DNA of 21,792 bases from Hyphomicrobiales bacterium (GCA_015655535.1 JAATEW010000271.1:1-21792); one strand, 5' to 3'. Positions 1-7,538 are shown, counted from the stretch's first letter. Notes: a model not told the origin generated them from the sequence alone. Numbers and translations are program-made.

Positions 1-158
1 ATGATGCGCAAAAGCGTCGATTTGCCGGCGCCGTTGACGCCGAGAACGCCGATCTTGGCATCCGGGTAGAAGGACAGGTTGACGTTATCGAGGACTTTCT
101 TGCCGCCCGGATATGTCTTCGTCAGACCTTGCATATGATAGATGAACTGCCGCGCCAT
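1..158 (-). CDS. ettA: Energy-dependent translational throttle protein EttA (ABC-F), N-terminal fragment
   Basis: Reading the minus strand from the ATG at 158 gives 52 residues beginning MARQFIYHMQGLTKTYPGGK, followed by a complete Walker A, GVNGAGKST, before the window edge cuts the gene. The N-terminus and the P-loop spacing match the ABC-F protein EttA, a cytosolic ATPase that binds the ribosomal E site and gates entry into elongation according to energy charge. Only the start of the first nucleotide-binding domain is present, so the second domain, the linker and both signature motifs cannot be checked. The gene is divergent from the KAP NTPase gene across a 353-bp gap. Another ABC-F paralogue is the main alternative, but the opening residues favour EttA. 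Confidence 0.88.
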   Translation of the reverse strand, partial: MARQFIYHMQGLTKTYPGGKKVLDNVNLSFYPDAKIGVLGVNGAGKSTLLRI

Positions 159-199
159 CAGGGCCTATATCTCTCTGTCAGTTTAGGAAATTTGCGCTG

Positions 200-239
200 T
201 TCTAGAGCATGTCCAGGCAAAGTTGAACGGTTTTTCCGG
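200..239 (+). repeat. Degenerate dispersed palindromic repeat, copy A
   Basis: The segment opens with TTCTAGAGCATG and ends with GGTTTTTCCGG. This is the head and tail arrangement of the short palindromic elements scattered between Rhizobiales genes. The match is by eye and the copy is diverged, so the call is tentative. It lies in the ettA/KAP gap, inverted relative to copy B at 432-476. Confidence 0.4.
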
Positions 240-431
240 CAAAGGGCCTGTTTCAGCTCGTTTTGTCTTGCCGGGGGCACCGGTCGGCCTGTCCTGACCG
301 GCAGCGCCCTGGTCTTTGCAAAGTCACAATCCTTTGCACAAGTGAAATGAGGTTTCGGCCGCTTTCCGGCAAGGGGGCTTGCTGTTCGCAGCCGATCGGA
401 AAAGACTTCAAACGAATCTTAATACTTGCGC

Positions 432-476
432 GGAATGGGACGGAAAACCGGTATCCACTTTTCCTCATGCCGCTCC
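432..476 (-). repeat. Dispersed palindromic repeat, copy B
   Basis: On the minus strand this reads GAGCGGCATGAGGAAAAGTG and then ACCGGTTTTCCG. GGAAAA (442-447) can pair with TTTTCC (459-464). The layout (GCATG head, GAAAAGTGG, ACCGGTTTTCCG tail) is that of intergenic palindromic elements common in Rhizobiales. It contains an ATG at 467 that is in frame with the KAP gene, which is one reason not to use that ATG as the start. Confidence 0.5.
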
Positions 477-497
477 ACCCAATTGGAAAACTTCTCA

Positions 498-504
498 AAA
501 GGAG
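498..504 (+). promoter_or_regulatory. Ribosome binding site that fixes a TTG start for the KAP NTPase
   Basis: AAAGGAG lies 7 bases before TTG 512, the best Shine-Dalgarno match in the area. The two upstream candidates (TTG 263 and ATG 467) have none, and residues encoded before 512 look non-coding. Confidence 0.7.
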
Positions 505-511
505 ACGACGT

Positions 512-2554
512 TTGAGCGATCCCCAATTGCGTGATTTTGGCACCGTCGCGCCTGGTTTTGGGCGGACCGAGCCGATCGCGCCCGCTCTTCCGGTGAGGCA
601 GCCGGTCAGCGTCCCGGAGCCGGTCCAAACGCCGGCCAATGGAAATATCTTCGCGGCCGACGATCTGAACGGACCGGATGCCTTGGGCATCGAGACGCTT
701 TTATCTTTGCTTGCCGAACTGAGCCTCCATAAGAATGTGGAATTGCCGCTCTGCATCGGCATTTTGGGCGGCGCCGGGTCCGGCAAAAGCTTCGCGCTGG
801 CGCGGCTTGGCGCGGCAGTCGAGGCTTTGGCGGCGCGGGCGGCCGGCCAAACTGATACTCCTTACCTGAGCCGCGCGACGATCGTGCAGGCCGATGCCGC
901 GCATCTCGATGGCGAGCCGATGGTGGCGATTGCCGGCGCGCTTTGCGCCGGTCTCGGGCCTATCGCGCCGGACCTCGTGGCGGAAGCCTTGCGCGCCGCG
1001 CGCGATCCGCATGCCGCCGTCGCGGAGGCCGCCGAGCGGCTCGATCAGGCGCAGCGGCGTCTGCATCTCGAACGGGATAATCTGACCGAGGTCGAGGGCC
1101 GCCGCGCCCGCCTGTTCGAAACTTTGCTCTACGAGACGCCGGGCTCGCAGATCGACGCTTATGTCAGAACCTACCGGCCGCGCATTGCGAGCAGGCTTCA
1201 GGCCTTTGGTTTTTCCGGTGACCCGATCCTCAATTACAAGGATCTCGTTTCGAGCCTCGCAACCGTGCAGGGCCCGGGCGGGCGGATCGGCATGGCGCTC
1301 CGCTCGATTTGGGCCTTCAAGGGTCAGACACGGCTTCTCGTCATCGCTCTGATCCTGGCCTTGATCGGGACCGGATTCGAATGGGCCGTCGCGCATCAAG
1401 CCGCGTGGCTTTCGCCGATGCGCGCCAACACGACAGGCGCGCCGGTCGCAGCCTGGTTCGAAGCCCATATGGATGCGATCAAAACGCTCGGCACATTGGC
1501 TTTTGCCGGTGCGGGCGTCGCAGTCCTGGCCAGTCTCTGGCGCGCCTTCCGTTTCCTCCAGCCGATCCTGCGGGGCATCACGCTGCTCAAGGCGGAGCTG
1601 AACAATCGGCGGCATGCGTTGGATAGCGCGCTCGCGCATCAGACCCGCCGCGTCGACGGCCTCAACGCTGAGGTCGAAAAGGCGGCGCGCCTGCATGCCG
1701 AAGCCGATCAGCATGCCGGCAAGGCCGCCGTGCAGGCCGACGCATCGCCTTTCCATGGCAACAGCGAAAAATCTCAGGCCACGCAATTTGTCACGACGCT
1801 GGCCTCGTTGATCGCGCAAAAACCGTCGGGCGCGCGGGCTTCCGGCAATGCACTGCGGCGCATTCTCTTCATGCTCGACAATCTCGATGCCGTGGCGCCG
1901 ATGCGGGCCTGCGAGATCCTTGATGCCGCGCACCGGCTTTTGACCAATCAGGCTTTCGTCACGGCGATCGCCATCGATCCGCAGCGGCTGGCCGATGCGG
2001 GGATCGGGACGCAAGTGCATCTCGAAAAATGGGTTCAGGTGCCGCTGCGCATCGATGCGACGGCCAAGGACCACGAAGCCTTCATCCTGCATCTCGTCGG
2101 AAAGAGCAGCCGGGACGAATTGACGGCGAAATCGAAAGTGCCGGCATTTTCCGCAGATGCGCGGACGTCCATGCTCGATCGACCCTTGTCCGAGGAGGAA
2201 GGCCGGCTTTTGGCTGCGCTCGCCCCGCTGGCTGGCCGCTCGGCCCGCGCGTTAAAGCGCTTCGTCAATCTCTATCGTTTGACGCGGCCGCTCTTGGCCG
2301 ATCATTGGGCCTCGCTTGCCTTCATGCTGGCATTGGAAGGCGGTGGCACGCAGACCGAGGCCGAGGCTGTGACCTATGCGCTGACTGTCGCGAAGCCCGG
2401 CGCCGATCTCAATCTGTCGCAGGGGCATCAACGGCTCAATGATTTGTTGGGCATGGTGCGGAGCCTGGAAAAAGGCCCGACCGCGGAAGCGTCGAGGCGG
2501 GCGGCGGCGATCGCCGCGACCTTCTCGTTCCGCGCCAGAAAAGCGAGAGCATGA
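512..2554 (+). CDS. KAP-family P-loop NTPase with two membrane helices
   Basis: The 680-residue product has Walker A GGAGSGKS at 86-93 and Walker B ILFMLDNLD at 451-459. The stretch between them holds two hydrophobic helices (about 274-295 and 326-346), flanked by Glu/Arg-rich probable coiled coils (about 170-205 and 359-400). Membrane helices inserted inside the NTPase fold are the hallmark of KAP NTPases. Other family traits are DPQRL at 489-493, EKWVQVPLRI at 505-514 and LKRFVNLYRL at 581-590. I start at TTG 512 because AAAGGAG at 498-504 sits 7 bases upstream; the in-frame ATG at 467 lies in a repeat and has no ribosome-binding site. KAP proteins are membrane-associated ATPases of mostly unknown role, some linked to phage exclusion or membrane-complex assembly. 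The context (next to ettA) does not reveal this one's task. The stop codon falls inside a palindromic repeat. Confidence 0.85.
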   Translation: MSDPQLRDFGTVAPGFGRTEPIAPALPVRQPVSVPEPVQTPANGNIFAADDLNGPDALGIETLLSLLAELSLHKNVELPLCIGILGGAGSGKSFALARLGAAVEALAARAAGQTDTPYLSRATIVQADAAHLDGEPMVAIAGALCAGLGPIAPDLVAEALRAARDPHAAVAEAAERLDQAQRRLHLERDNLTEVEGRRARLFETLLYETPGSQIDAYVRTYRPRIASRLQAFGFSGDPILNYKDLVSSLATVQGPGGRIGMALRSIWAFKGQTRLLVIALILALIGTGFEWAVAHQAAWLSPMRANTTGAPVAAWFEAHMDAIKTLGTLAFAGAGVAVLASLWRAFRFLQPILRGITLLKAELNNRRHALDSALAHQTRRVDGLNAEVEKAARLHAEADQHAGKAAVQADASPFHGNSEKSQATQFVTTLASLIAQKPSGARASGNALRRILFMLDNLDAVAPMRACEILDAAHRLLTNQAFVTAIAIDPQRLADAGIGTQVHLEKWVQVPLRIDATAKDHEAFILHLVGKSSRDELTAKSKVPAFSADARTSMLDRPLSEEEGRLLAALAPLAGRSARALKRFVNLYRLTRPLLADHWASLAFMLALEGGGTQTEAEAVTYALTVAKPGADLNLSQGHQRLNDLLGMVRSLEKGPTAEASRRAAAIAATFSFRARKARA

Positions 2555-2593
2555 TCCCGAGAAGTTGGCACGGCTTTTCGGCGTAGGATCATG
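2547..2593 (+). repeat. Dispersed palindromic repeat, copy C, overlapping a stop codon
   Basis: The outer arms CATGATCC (2550-2557) and GGATCATG (2586-2593) are perfect inverted repeats. The inner arms CCGAGAAG (2557-2564) and CTTTTCGG (2574-2581) pair with one G-T wobble. The KAP gene stop (2552-2554) lies in the left arm. The reverse complement of copy D (5401-5444) matches it at 30 of 35 positions over the GAGCAT...TTTTCGG core, so the two belong to one family. Confidence 0.7.
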
Positions 2594-2599
2594 TTTCCA

Positions 2600-2628
2600 A
2601 AGGCGTGAGATCATAAATCTCACGCCTT
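2600..2628. terminator. Strong hairpin between convergent genes, probable terminator
   Basis: AAGGCGTGAGAT (2600-2611) and ATCTCACGCCTT (2617-2628) form a perfect 12-bp stem with loop CATAA, followed on the plus strand by GGTTTTCC. It sits between the KAP gene stop (2554) and the MFS stop (2648), where a bidirectional terminator is expected. The short T run makes plus-strand use more likely. Confidence 0.65.
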
Positions 2629-2647
2629 GGTTTTCCGGGTCCAAGCT

Positions 2648-4303
2648 CTATTGGAAGATCTTCACCGCGCTGTCGAGGGCTTTCCAGATGCCCCAGGCGA
2701 TGGGGATTCCGGCGGCGAGCCAAGCAATGGCGCTCGCGCCCGTCAGGCCGCCATAGCCGATGCCGAAGGAGCCTGTCGTCACCGTCTTGACTGGGCTTGG
2801 CAGCCCCGCTGCGGCTTCGGCCGCGGCCTCTTCCATGAGCCATTTCTGTGACACCGGCCGCACCAGCGCATTGCAGATGAAGCCTGCGATGAGGAAGCTC
2901 GCCAGAATATACATCGTACGGTCATAGACGAGCGCCCGGTCGACCCCAGCGGCGATCTGCGCGTCGCGGATATAGCCGACGACGAGGGGACCGACGACGC
3001 CCGCCGTCGACCATGCCGTCAAGAGACGGCCATGGATCGCGCCGACGAATTTCGTCCCGAAGACATCGGCGAGATAGGCGGGCACCGTCGCGAAGCCGCC
3101 GCCATACATCGAGAGGATGATACAGAAGGCGGCGACGAAGAGCGCTTTCGACCCCCAATGGGCGAAGGTCGGGGCGCAGGCATAAAGCAGAATGCCGAGG
3201 CCGAAGAAGCAGAAATAAGTGACCTTGCGCCCGATCTTGTCGGAGAGAGAGGCCCAGAAGAACCTTCCGCCGATGTTGAAGAGCGACAAGAGTCCGACGA
3301 AGCCAGCGGCGATCGTCGCGACGGCCGTCTTCTGAGTTGCGTCAAGGGCGGAGAAGCCGACATCCGGTGTGCCGATGAGCTTGCCGGCGAAGATTTCCTG
3401 CAGCATCGGCGAGGCCATCGCGAGCACGCCGATGCCGGCCGAGACGTTGAGGCAGAGGATTCCCCAGATCAGCCAGAACTGCGGTGTGCTATGCGCATGC
3501 ACAAGATGCACATTGCCTTCGGTGACGAGCCTTTTCTTTCCGGCAGCCGCTTGAAAGCCTTCCGGAACCCAGCCCTCCGGGGGCACGCGATAGCCGAAGG
3601 CGCCGATCAGCATGAAGCCGATATAGATCAGGCCCATAACCGTCAGCGTCTGCCAGACGCCGACATTGGTGCTGGATTTGAAATTGTTCATCAGCAGATT
3701 GGCGAGCGGCGAACCGATCAAGGCACCGCCGCCGAAGCCCATGATCGCCATGCCGGTCGCCATGCCGCGCCGGTCGGGGAACCATTTCACCAGTGTCGAG
3801 ACGGGCGAGATGTAGCCGAGGCCGAGGCCGATGCCGCCGATGACGCCCATGCCGATCCAAATGATCCAGAGCTGGTGCAGATAGACGCCAACGGCGCCCA
3901 GTAGGAATCCGCCGCCCCAACAGAAAGCCGCGACGACGCCCGCCTTACGCGGTCCGGCGCGTTCGAGCCAGCCGCCGAAGACCGCCGCCGACAGGCCGAG
4001 AAAGACGATACCGATGGTGAATGTGACCAGAAGATCCGTCACGCGCCAGTCGCAGGTCGTCGTGAACAGGGCGTCGAAAGTCGACATTTGGGGACAGGCG
4101 ACGGCTTTGTCGATTCCGAGCGCACGCGACAAAGGCAGCCAGAAGACGCTCAGTCCGTAAGACATGCCGATACAGAGATGGATGGCGAGCGCCGCCGGCG
4201 GCACGAGCCAGCGGTTGAAGCCGGGCTTTGCGACGATCCGTTCGCGGGTGAGAAACCCTGCCTCGGATCCTCCAGGCGCATAATGTCCTTCTGCGATGCT
4301 CAT
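2648..4303 (-). CDS. OFA-family (oxalate/formate antiporter-like) MFS transporter
   Basis: This 551-residue integral membrane protein has the OFA pattern. A motif-A-like loop GGWLERAGPRK is at 110-120. The conserved stretch GLGYISPVSTLVKWFPDRRG lies at 161-180 and continues as a Gly-rich helix to about 199. A second motif-A-like loop, SDKIGRK, is at 354-360, and GGGFATVPAYLADVFGTKF at 401-419. It is longer than typical 12-helix members (about 430 residues) because of a roughly 25-residue loop with two Cys (70 and 84) after helix 1 and an extra C-terminal hydrophobic segment (about 512-548). OFA carriers exchange small carboxylates such as oxalate and formate, or take up lactate or pyruvate; the substrate here is inferred only. 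A purine-rich AAAGGGGAAG lies upstream of the ATG. The Mo-cofactor island nearby makes formate a plausible substrate. The gene stands alone with its own 414-bp upstream region. Confidence 0.85.
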   Translation of the reverse strand: MSIAEGHYAPGGSEAGFLTRERIVAKPGFNRWLVPPAALAIHLCIGMSYGLSVFWLPLSRALGIDKAVACPQMSTFDALFTTTCDWRVTDLLVTFTIGIVFLGLSAAVFGGWLERAGPRKAGVVAAFCWGGGFLLGAVGVYLHQLWIIWIGMGVIGGIGLGLGYISPVSTLVKWFPDRRGMATGMAIMGFGGGALIGSPLANLLMNNFKSSTNVGVWQTLTVMGLIYIGFMLIGAFGYRVPPEGWVPEGFQAAAGKKRLVTEGNVHLVHAHSTPQFWLIWGILCLNVSAGIGVLAMASPMLQEIFAGKLIGTPDVGFSALDATQKTAVATIAAGFVGLLSLFNIGGRFFWASLSDKIGRKVTYFCFFGLGILLYACAPTFAHWGSKALFVAAFCIILSMYGGGFATVPAYLADVFGTKFVGAIHGRLLTAWSTAGVVGPLVVGYIRDAQIAAGVDRALVYDRTMYILASFLIAGFICNALVRPVSQKWLMEEAAAEAAAGLPSPVKTVTTGSFGIGYGGLTGASAIAWLAAGIPIAWGIWKALDSAVKIFQ

Positions 4304-4717
4304 GGTGTTTCTTCCCCTTTATTGTTATCGGCCCAGGCGAACCCAGTGCCGCGATCTCGCGATGTGTTCATCGTCGATGATCGAAAGATGGCAGCTCTCG
4401 CCGCCATGGCCCGATATCCCTCACCAGGATACCAGTATTAGCCATAACAGCGCGAAACGCGCGTTCCGGCAATATGATAACGCGTATAAACGCGAGAATT
4501 TGAGGGCTTGGTTGCGAATCCCGCGCTCTGCGACGGCGGATCGGTTCTTTCCAAGCGCCGGGGAGCCGCCCCTGCACATATGGCCAAGGCCGCGGCGCCG
4601 TCCAAATCAGCCGGCGTCCGGCCGCATTGAATGTCCATCGCCGCTCCTTTAGAAGCCTTTCACCGCAATGGCCGAAGGGCGCTGCGTATAACGGCGCCGT
4701 CGCACAGGATCGCACTC
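4304..4717. other. Divergent intergenic region between the OFA transporter and the GST
   Basis: This 414-bp region has no credible gene. Its central part (4450-4500) is unlike the rest, with alternating AT and CGCG steps and three copies of [A/T]AACGCG. The part nearer the GST (4540-4640) is very GC-rich, with short self-complementary runs but no riboswitch I recognise. It must carry promoters for both flanking genes. Confidence 0.5.
4455..4494. promoter_or_regulatory. Candidate operator: three AACGCG half-sites
   Basis: AAACGCG occurs at 4455-4461 and 4488-4494, and TAACGCG at 4478-4484. The last two are 10 bp apart, one helical turn. The first lies within the perfect 10-bp palindrome AACGCGCGTT (4456-4465). 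The cluster is about 150-190 bp upstream of the OFA gene start. No regulator for it is encoded nearby. This is an inference from spacing and symmetry only. Confidence 0.3.
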
Positions 4718-5362
4718 ATGAAATTCTATATGACCCCAGGCTCCTGCACGACCGGTATTCACATCATCCTCGAAGAGCTCGAAGAGGTTTTCGAGGTCTA
4801 TGTGGTGAACCTGCCGAACGGGGATCATTTTAAACCCGAATATATTGCGATCAATCCGAAATCGACGATCCCGACGCTGGTGCGCAATGACGGCACGCCT
4901 TTGACCGAGGTCCAGGCGATTGCCTATTGGCTCGCCCGCACACATCCGCGCCGCAAGCTTTTGCCGGAAGACGTGAATGACGAGACGCGCGTGATCGAGA
5001 CCTTGGCCTATGTCGTCGGCACGGTCCACGGCCAGGGCTTTGCGCGGATCTTCGCGACATCGACCTTCGCGCGGAGCGAGGCCGATCACGAATCGATCCA
5101 GCAGCTCGGGCGCGACATTGTCGTCAAGGCATTCGCGATTTTAAACGACGTGCTGGCCGGGCGCGATTATGTCGGCGGCACTTTCTCGATCGCCGATCCT
5201 ATTCTCTTCTATGTCGAATTCTGGGCTGACAAGTTGAAGATCGCGCTGCCGCCGAATCTGCTCGCGCATTACCGGCGGATGCTGGCGCGTCCCGCCGTCC
5301 AGCGCGTGATGGCCGAAGAAGGCTATAATGTCAAAACGCTCGGCGTCGCGGATGCGGCGTGA
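4718..5362 (+). CDS. Glutathione S-transferase, beta-class-like
   Basis: The 214-residue product has the two-domain GST layout. Its N-terminal thioredoxin-like half begins MKFYMTPGSC with Cys10, the position of the catalytic cysteine in bacterial beta-class enzymes. The cis-proline motif STIPTL is at 49-54 (Pro52), and the glutathione-contact segment TEVQAIAYWLA at 63-73. The all-helical half carries the N-capping box FSIAD at 156-160. It conjugates glutathione to electrophiles or reduces glutathione mixed disulfides in the cytosol; the substrate cannot be told. ATG 4718 is chosen because the family begins there and AGGA lies 9 bases upstream; 29 residues of open frame further upstream look non-coding. 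It is not obviously in an operon, and it converges with the next gene across a repeat element. Confidence 0.9.
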   Translation: MKFYMTPGSCTTGIHIILEELEEVFEVYVVNLPNGDHFKPEYIAINPKSTIPTLVRNDGTPLTEVQAIAYWLARTHPRRKLLPEDVNDETRVIETLAYVVGTVHGQGFARIFATSTFARSEADHESIQQLGRDIVVKAFAILNDVLAGRDYVGGTFSIADPILFYVEFWADKLKIALPPNLLAHYRRMLARPAVQRVMAEEGYNVKTLGVADAA

Positions 5363-5400
5363 CGTGCCGGCTGTCAGGTCGATTTTTCATTTTTGTCCCA

Positions 5401-5444
5401 TCGCGTGATCCGAAAAGTCCTGCCAGCTTTTCGGGATGATGCTC
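5401..5444 (-). repeat. Dispersed palindromic repeat, copy D, abutting a stop codon
   Basis: CCGAAAAG (5410-5417) and CTTTTCGG (5427-5434) form a perfect 8-bp stem with a 9-base loop. On the minus strand it reads GAGCATCATCCCGAAAAGCT and then GGCAGGACTTTTCGG, 30 of 35 identical to copy C. It fills the 80-bp gap between two convergent genes and touches the stop codon (5443-5445) of the membrane protein gene, so it may double as a terminator. Confidence 0.7.
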
Positions 5445-6018
5445 AGGTCCCGCACCTTGAAACCACGGCATCCTTCACGCGCGCCGTCGCCTCATCGGTA
5501 TAGCGGCCTGTCTTCTCGCGATAGGCGAGATCGGCTTGCGTGAGCGTGTCGGCCGAGGCCTGCCCATAGCATTCGCAATAATTGCTGGCGCGTATCGGCA
5601 ATTGGGTGCCGGTTCCGAGGCTTCTGCCGACGTCTTCCTTGCAGGCCCTGGCCAGTCCCCCCGGCATGACATTGCGCCGGTAGGCGTCGAATTCCATAAT
5701 CGTCATCGTAGCGAAACTTCCGGCGGGCTTCGCGGCATGCGTCGCCTTCTGCCAGTCGAAGCCTGAGCCGGCGAGATAGAATCCGCCGAAGACGGCGAAG
5801 ACAATCGCTGCGAGCCAGCCGAGAACCGGAATAAAAATAAGCAGGATCGCGGCGGGCAGGGCAAGCCACCAATGCCATTCGAAGAGCCGCATCAGCGCGG
5901 CGACATTCAAGACAATGACCAAAAGAATGATGACGAGCGCGAAAATGCCGGCGGCGGACCGCGTTAGGCTGGTGACAATCGCAGCCAGGGCTGAAAAATA
6001 GCCTTTGATCGCTGTCAT
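5443..6018 (-). CDS. Small membrane protein of unknown function with a Cys-containing tail
   Basis: I do not recognise this 191-residue protein. It has about three hydrophobic helices (residues 22-43, 50-66 and 67-84) and then a soluble tail of about 105 residues. The tail carries Cys126, Cys148, Cys150 (in NYCECYGQ) and Cys189, a spacing that would allow disulfides or metal binding if the tail is periplasmic. The helix content and basic N-terminus suggest an inner-membrane location. Two starts are possible: ATG 6018, used here, has only a weak ribosome-binding site, while TTG 6051 would add 11 residues and has AGGG about 9 bases upstream. It is a single gene, ending against a palindromic repeat. 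The base composition is like its neighbours, so recent transfer is not indicated. Confidence 0.7.
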   Translation of the reverse strand: MTAIKGYFSALAAIVTSLTRSAAGIFALVIILLVIVLNVAALMRLFEWHWWLALPAAILLIFIPVLGWLAAIVFAVFGGFYLAGSGFDWQKATHAAKPAGSFATMTIMEFDAYRRNVMPGGLARACKEDVGRSLGTGTQLPIRASNYCECYGQASADTLTQADLAYREKTGRYTDEATARVKDAVVSRCGT

Positions 6019-6284
6019 GAAAGGGCGCTTTGACGGGCTGCTGGAGTACAAAGTTTAAATCCCTGAAGGCCGGATTGGTCTGGAAAGACTGCTCCGCAGC
6101 ATGAGGGCTTCAATATGACAAAAGCTGAGATTTCACCCCACCAGGCAACAAACATCGCGAATCGGTCTCGCATGTTGGTTTATTTTTAACGCGCGACCTT
6201 GCCCGAAACGCCTGCAACCTTTCCGATCAGGTTTTAAACGCCCCGCCCAAATATATTCACACAAGCCGCGGCAGTGCAAAGCGC
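6019..6284. other. Intergenic region downstream of moeA
   Basis: This stretch lies between the end of the Mo-cofactor operon and the start of the small membrane protein gene. An imperfect hairpin near 6150-6180 (CAAACATCGCGA against TCTCGCATGTTGG) is followed by TTTATTTTTAAC, a terminator-like look on the plus strand where no gene needs it. AACGCGCG recurs at 6188-6195, as in the OFA upstream region. No gene is seen. Confidence 0.4.
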
Positions 6285-7538
6285 TTAGCGAATGAGCGCA
6301 TAGTCGATAAAGCCGATTTTGTCGCCAGGGGCGACCTTCGTCACATGTTCCGGCAATTCGACGAGACCGTCGGTCCGGGTGAGCGATGTCAGGACGCCTG
6401 CGCCCTCGACGGGATATTTTTCCGCGATCATCTCGCCTTCGGCATTTTGTTTGAGCGAGACGCGGACATATTCGCGCCGGCCTTCCTTTTTCTTGTAGGA
6501 AAAGCCGGATGTGACCGAAATCGGCTTCGGCGGCTCGGGCGGCGCGCCGTTCAAAGCCGCGATCAAGGGCCGCACCACATAGATGAAGGTGATGAAGACG
6601 GCGACCGGATTGCCGGGCAGCCCGACGAAGGGCGTGCCGTCGATCACGCCCATGGCGACGGGCCGTCCCGGTTTGATGGCAAGCTTCCAGAAGACCAGCG
6701 AGCCCGCCTTGGAGATGGCGCCCTTCACATGATCTTCCTCGCCCATCGAAACGCCTCCCGAGGTGATGACAAGATCATGGTCCTTGGCAGCCAGCGTCAG
6801 CGCCTCTTTGATGCGGGCGGGATCGTCTTCGAGAATGCCGAGATCCGTCACCTCGAGCCCCAGCCGTTTCAAAAGGCTTTGCAGCACGAAGCGGTTGGCG
6901 TCATAGACGGCGGCGGGGCGGAGCGCCTGGCCGGGCGACATGATTTCGTCACCGGTTGAAAAGACGGCGGCTTTCAGCTTGCGGCGCACATTCAGGCACT
7001 CGAGCCCCAGCGCGGCGGCGAGGCCGATGTCTTCCGGCCGCAGGCGCCGGCCCTTGGGCAGGGCTATCTCGCCGGCTTTGAGATCTTCTCCACGCAACCG
7101 CAGATTGGCGCCGCGCAAGAGGCCGGCGGGCAGCGCCACGCCTGAATCCGTCTCTTTGCAATCCTCCTGCATGAAGATCGTGTCGAGCCCTGCGGGCATT
7201 GGCGCACCGGTAAAGATGCGTACGGCACGGCTGGGCATGGCTTCCGCGCTCAGGCAATGCCCAGCGGCGACGCGGCCTTCGACGGGCAGAATCGTCTCGC
7301 CTTGCGCCGCGAGATCGGCAAAGCGGACCGCATAGCCGTCAACGGCGGAATTATCGAAGACGGGCAGATCGATCGGCGCCATCAAAGCCTCGGCTAAAAA
7401 ACGTCCTTCGGCTTCGACCAGGGAAACGGTTTCCGTCTCGGCGATCGCGGGGATGCGCCCAAAGAGAAGCCGGACGGCGTCCTCGACCGGCATGGGGCCG
7501 TTTCCGGTTGAAAATATATCCTTGCTGAGCTGGGCCAT
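6285..7538 (-). CDS. moeA: Molybdopterin molybdenumtransferase MoeA (canonical)
   Basis: MoeA inserts molybdate into adenylylated molybdopterin, releasing AMP, to form Mo-molybdopterin in the cytosol. This 417-residue protein is of usual length and has every expected motif: NSAVDGYAV at 63-71, TGAPMPAG at 110-117, STGDE at 194-198, YDAN at 212-215, TSGGVSMGEED at 259-269, IKPGRP at 288-293 and LPGNPVAV at 307-314. A domain IV-like C-terminus follows from about 340. The ATG at 7538 directly follows the mobB stop with no gap (TGAATG), so translation is probably coupled. It is the last of four minus-strand genes and the only MoeA here with the intact LPGNP active-site loop, so it is the best candidate for the real Mo-insertion enzyme. 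Confidence 0.95.
   Translation of the reverse strand: MAQLSKDIFSTGNGPMPVEDAVRLLFGRIPAIAETETVSLVEAEGRFLAEALMAPIDLPVFDNSAVDGYAVRFADLAAQGETILPVEGRVAAGHCLSAEAMPSRAVRIFTGAPMPAGLDTIFMQEDCKETDSGVALPAGLLRGANLRLRGEDLKAGEIALPKGRRLRPEDIGLAAALGLECLNVRRKLKAAVFSTGDEIMSPGQALRPAAVYDANRFVLQSLLKRLGLEVTDLGILEDDPARIKEALTLAAKDHDLVITSGGVSMGEEDHVKGAISKAGSLVFWKLAIKPGRPVAMGVIDGTPFVGLPGNPVAVFITFIYVVRPLIAALNGAPPEPPKPISVTSGFSYKKKEGRREYVRVSLKQNAEGEMIAEKYPVEGAGVLTSLTRTDGLVELPEHVTKVAPGDKIGFIDYALIR

Larger units (their letters stand above)
159..511. other. Divergent intergenic region between ettA and the KAP NTPase gene
   Basis: This 353-bp gap lies between two genes read away from each other, so it must carry both promoters, though I could not identify convincing -35/-10 pairs. 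It holds two degenerate copies of a Rhizobiales-type palindromic repeat, near 200-239 and 432-476, in opposite orientations. The reading frame of the KAP gene is open upstream through this region, but the translation there looks non-coding (Cys/Arg-rich, no family similarity). Confidence 0.55.

Noticed and set aside
701..2092. Long minus-strand open frame of 463 residues opposite the KAP NTPase
   Set aside because: It is the high-GC shadow of a gene with clear family motifs; its translation is Arg/Gly-rich with no recognisable domain or ribosome-binding site.
512..2593. Phage-defence island around the KAP NTPase
   Set aside because: KAP proteins can be linked to phage exclusion, but the neighbours are ettA, transport and cofactor genes, with no nuclease, toxin, integrase or mobile element.
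3032..3904. Plus-strand open frame of 290 residues opposite the OFA transporter
   Set aside because: The product is extremely charged (Glu/Asp/Arg/His) without family similarity, as expected for the antisense of a membrane protein gene.
4540..4640. Cobalamin or other riboswitch in the GC-rich part of the OFA/GST gap
   Set aside because: Short complementary runs exist, but no conserved riboswitch core could be recognised.
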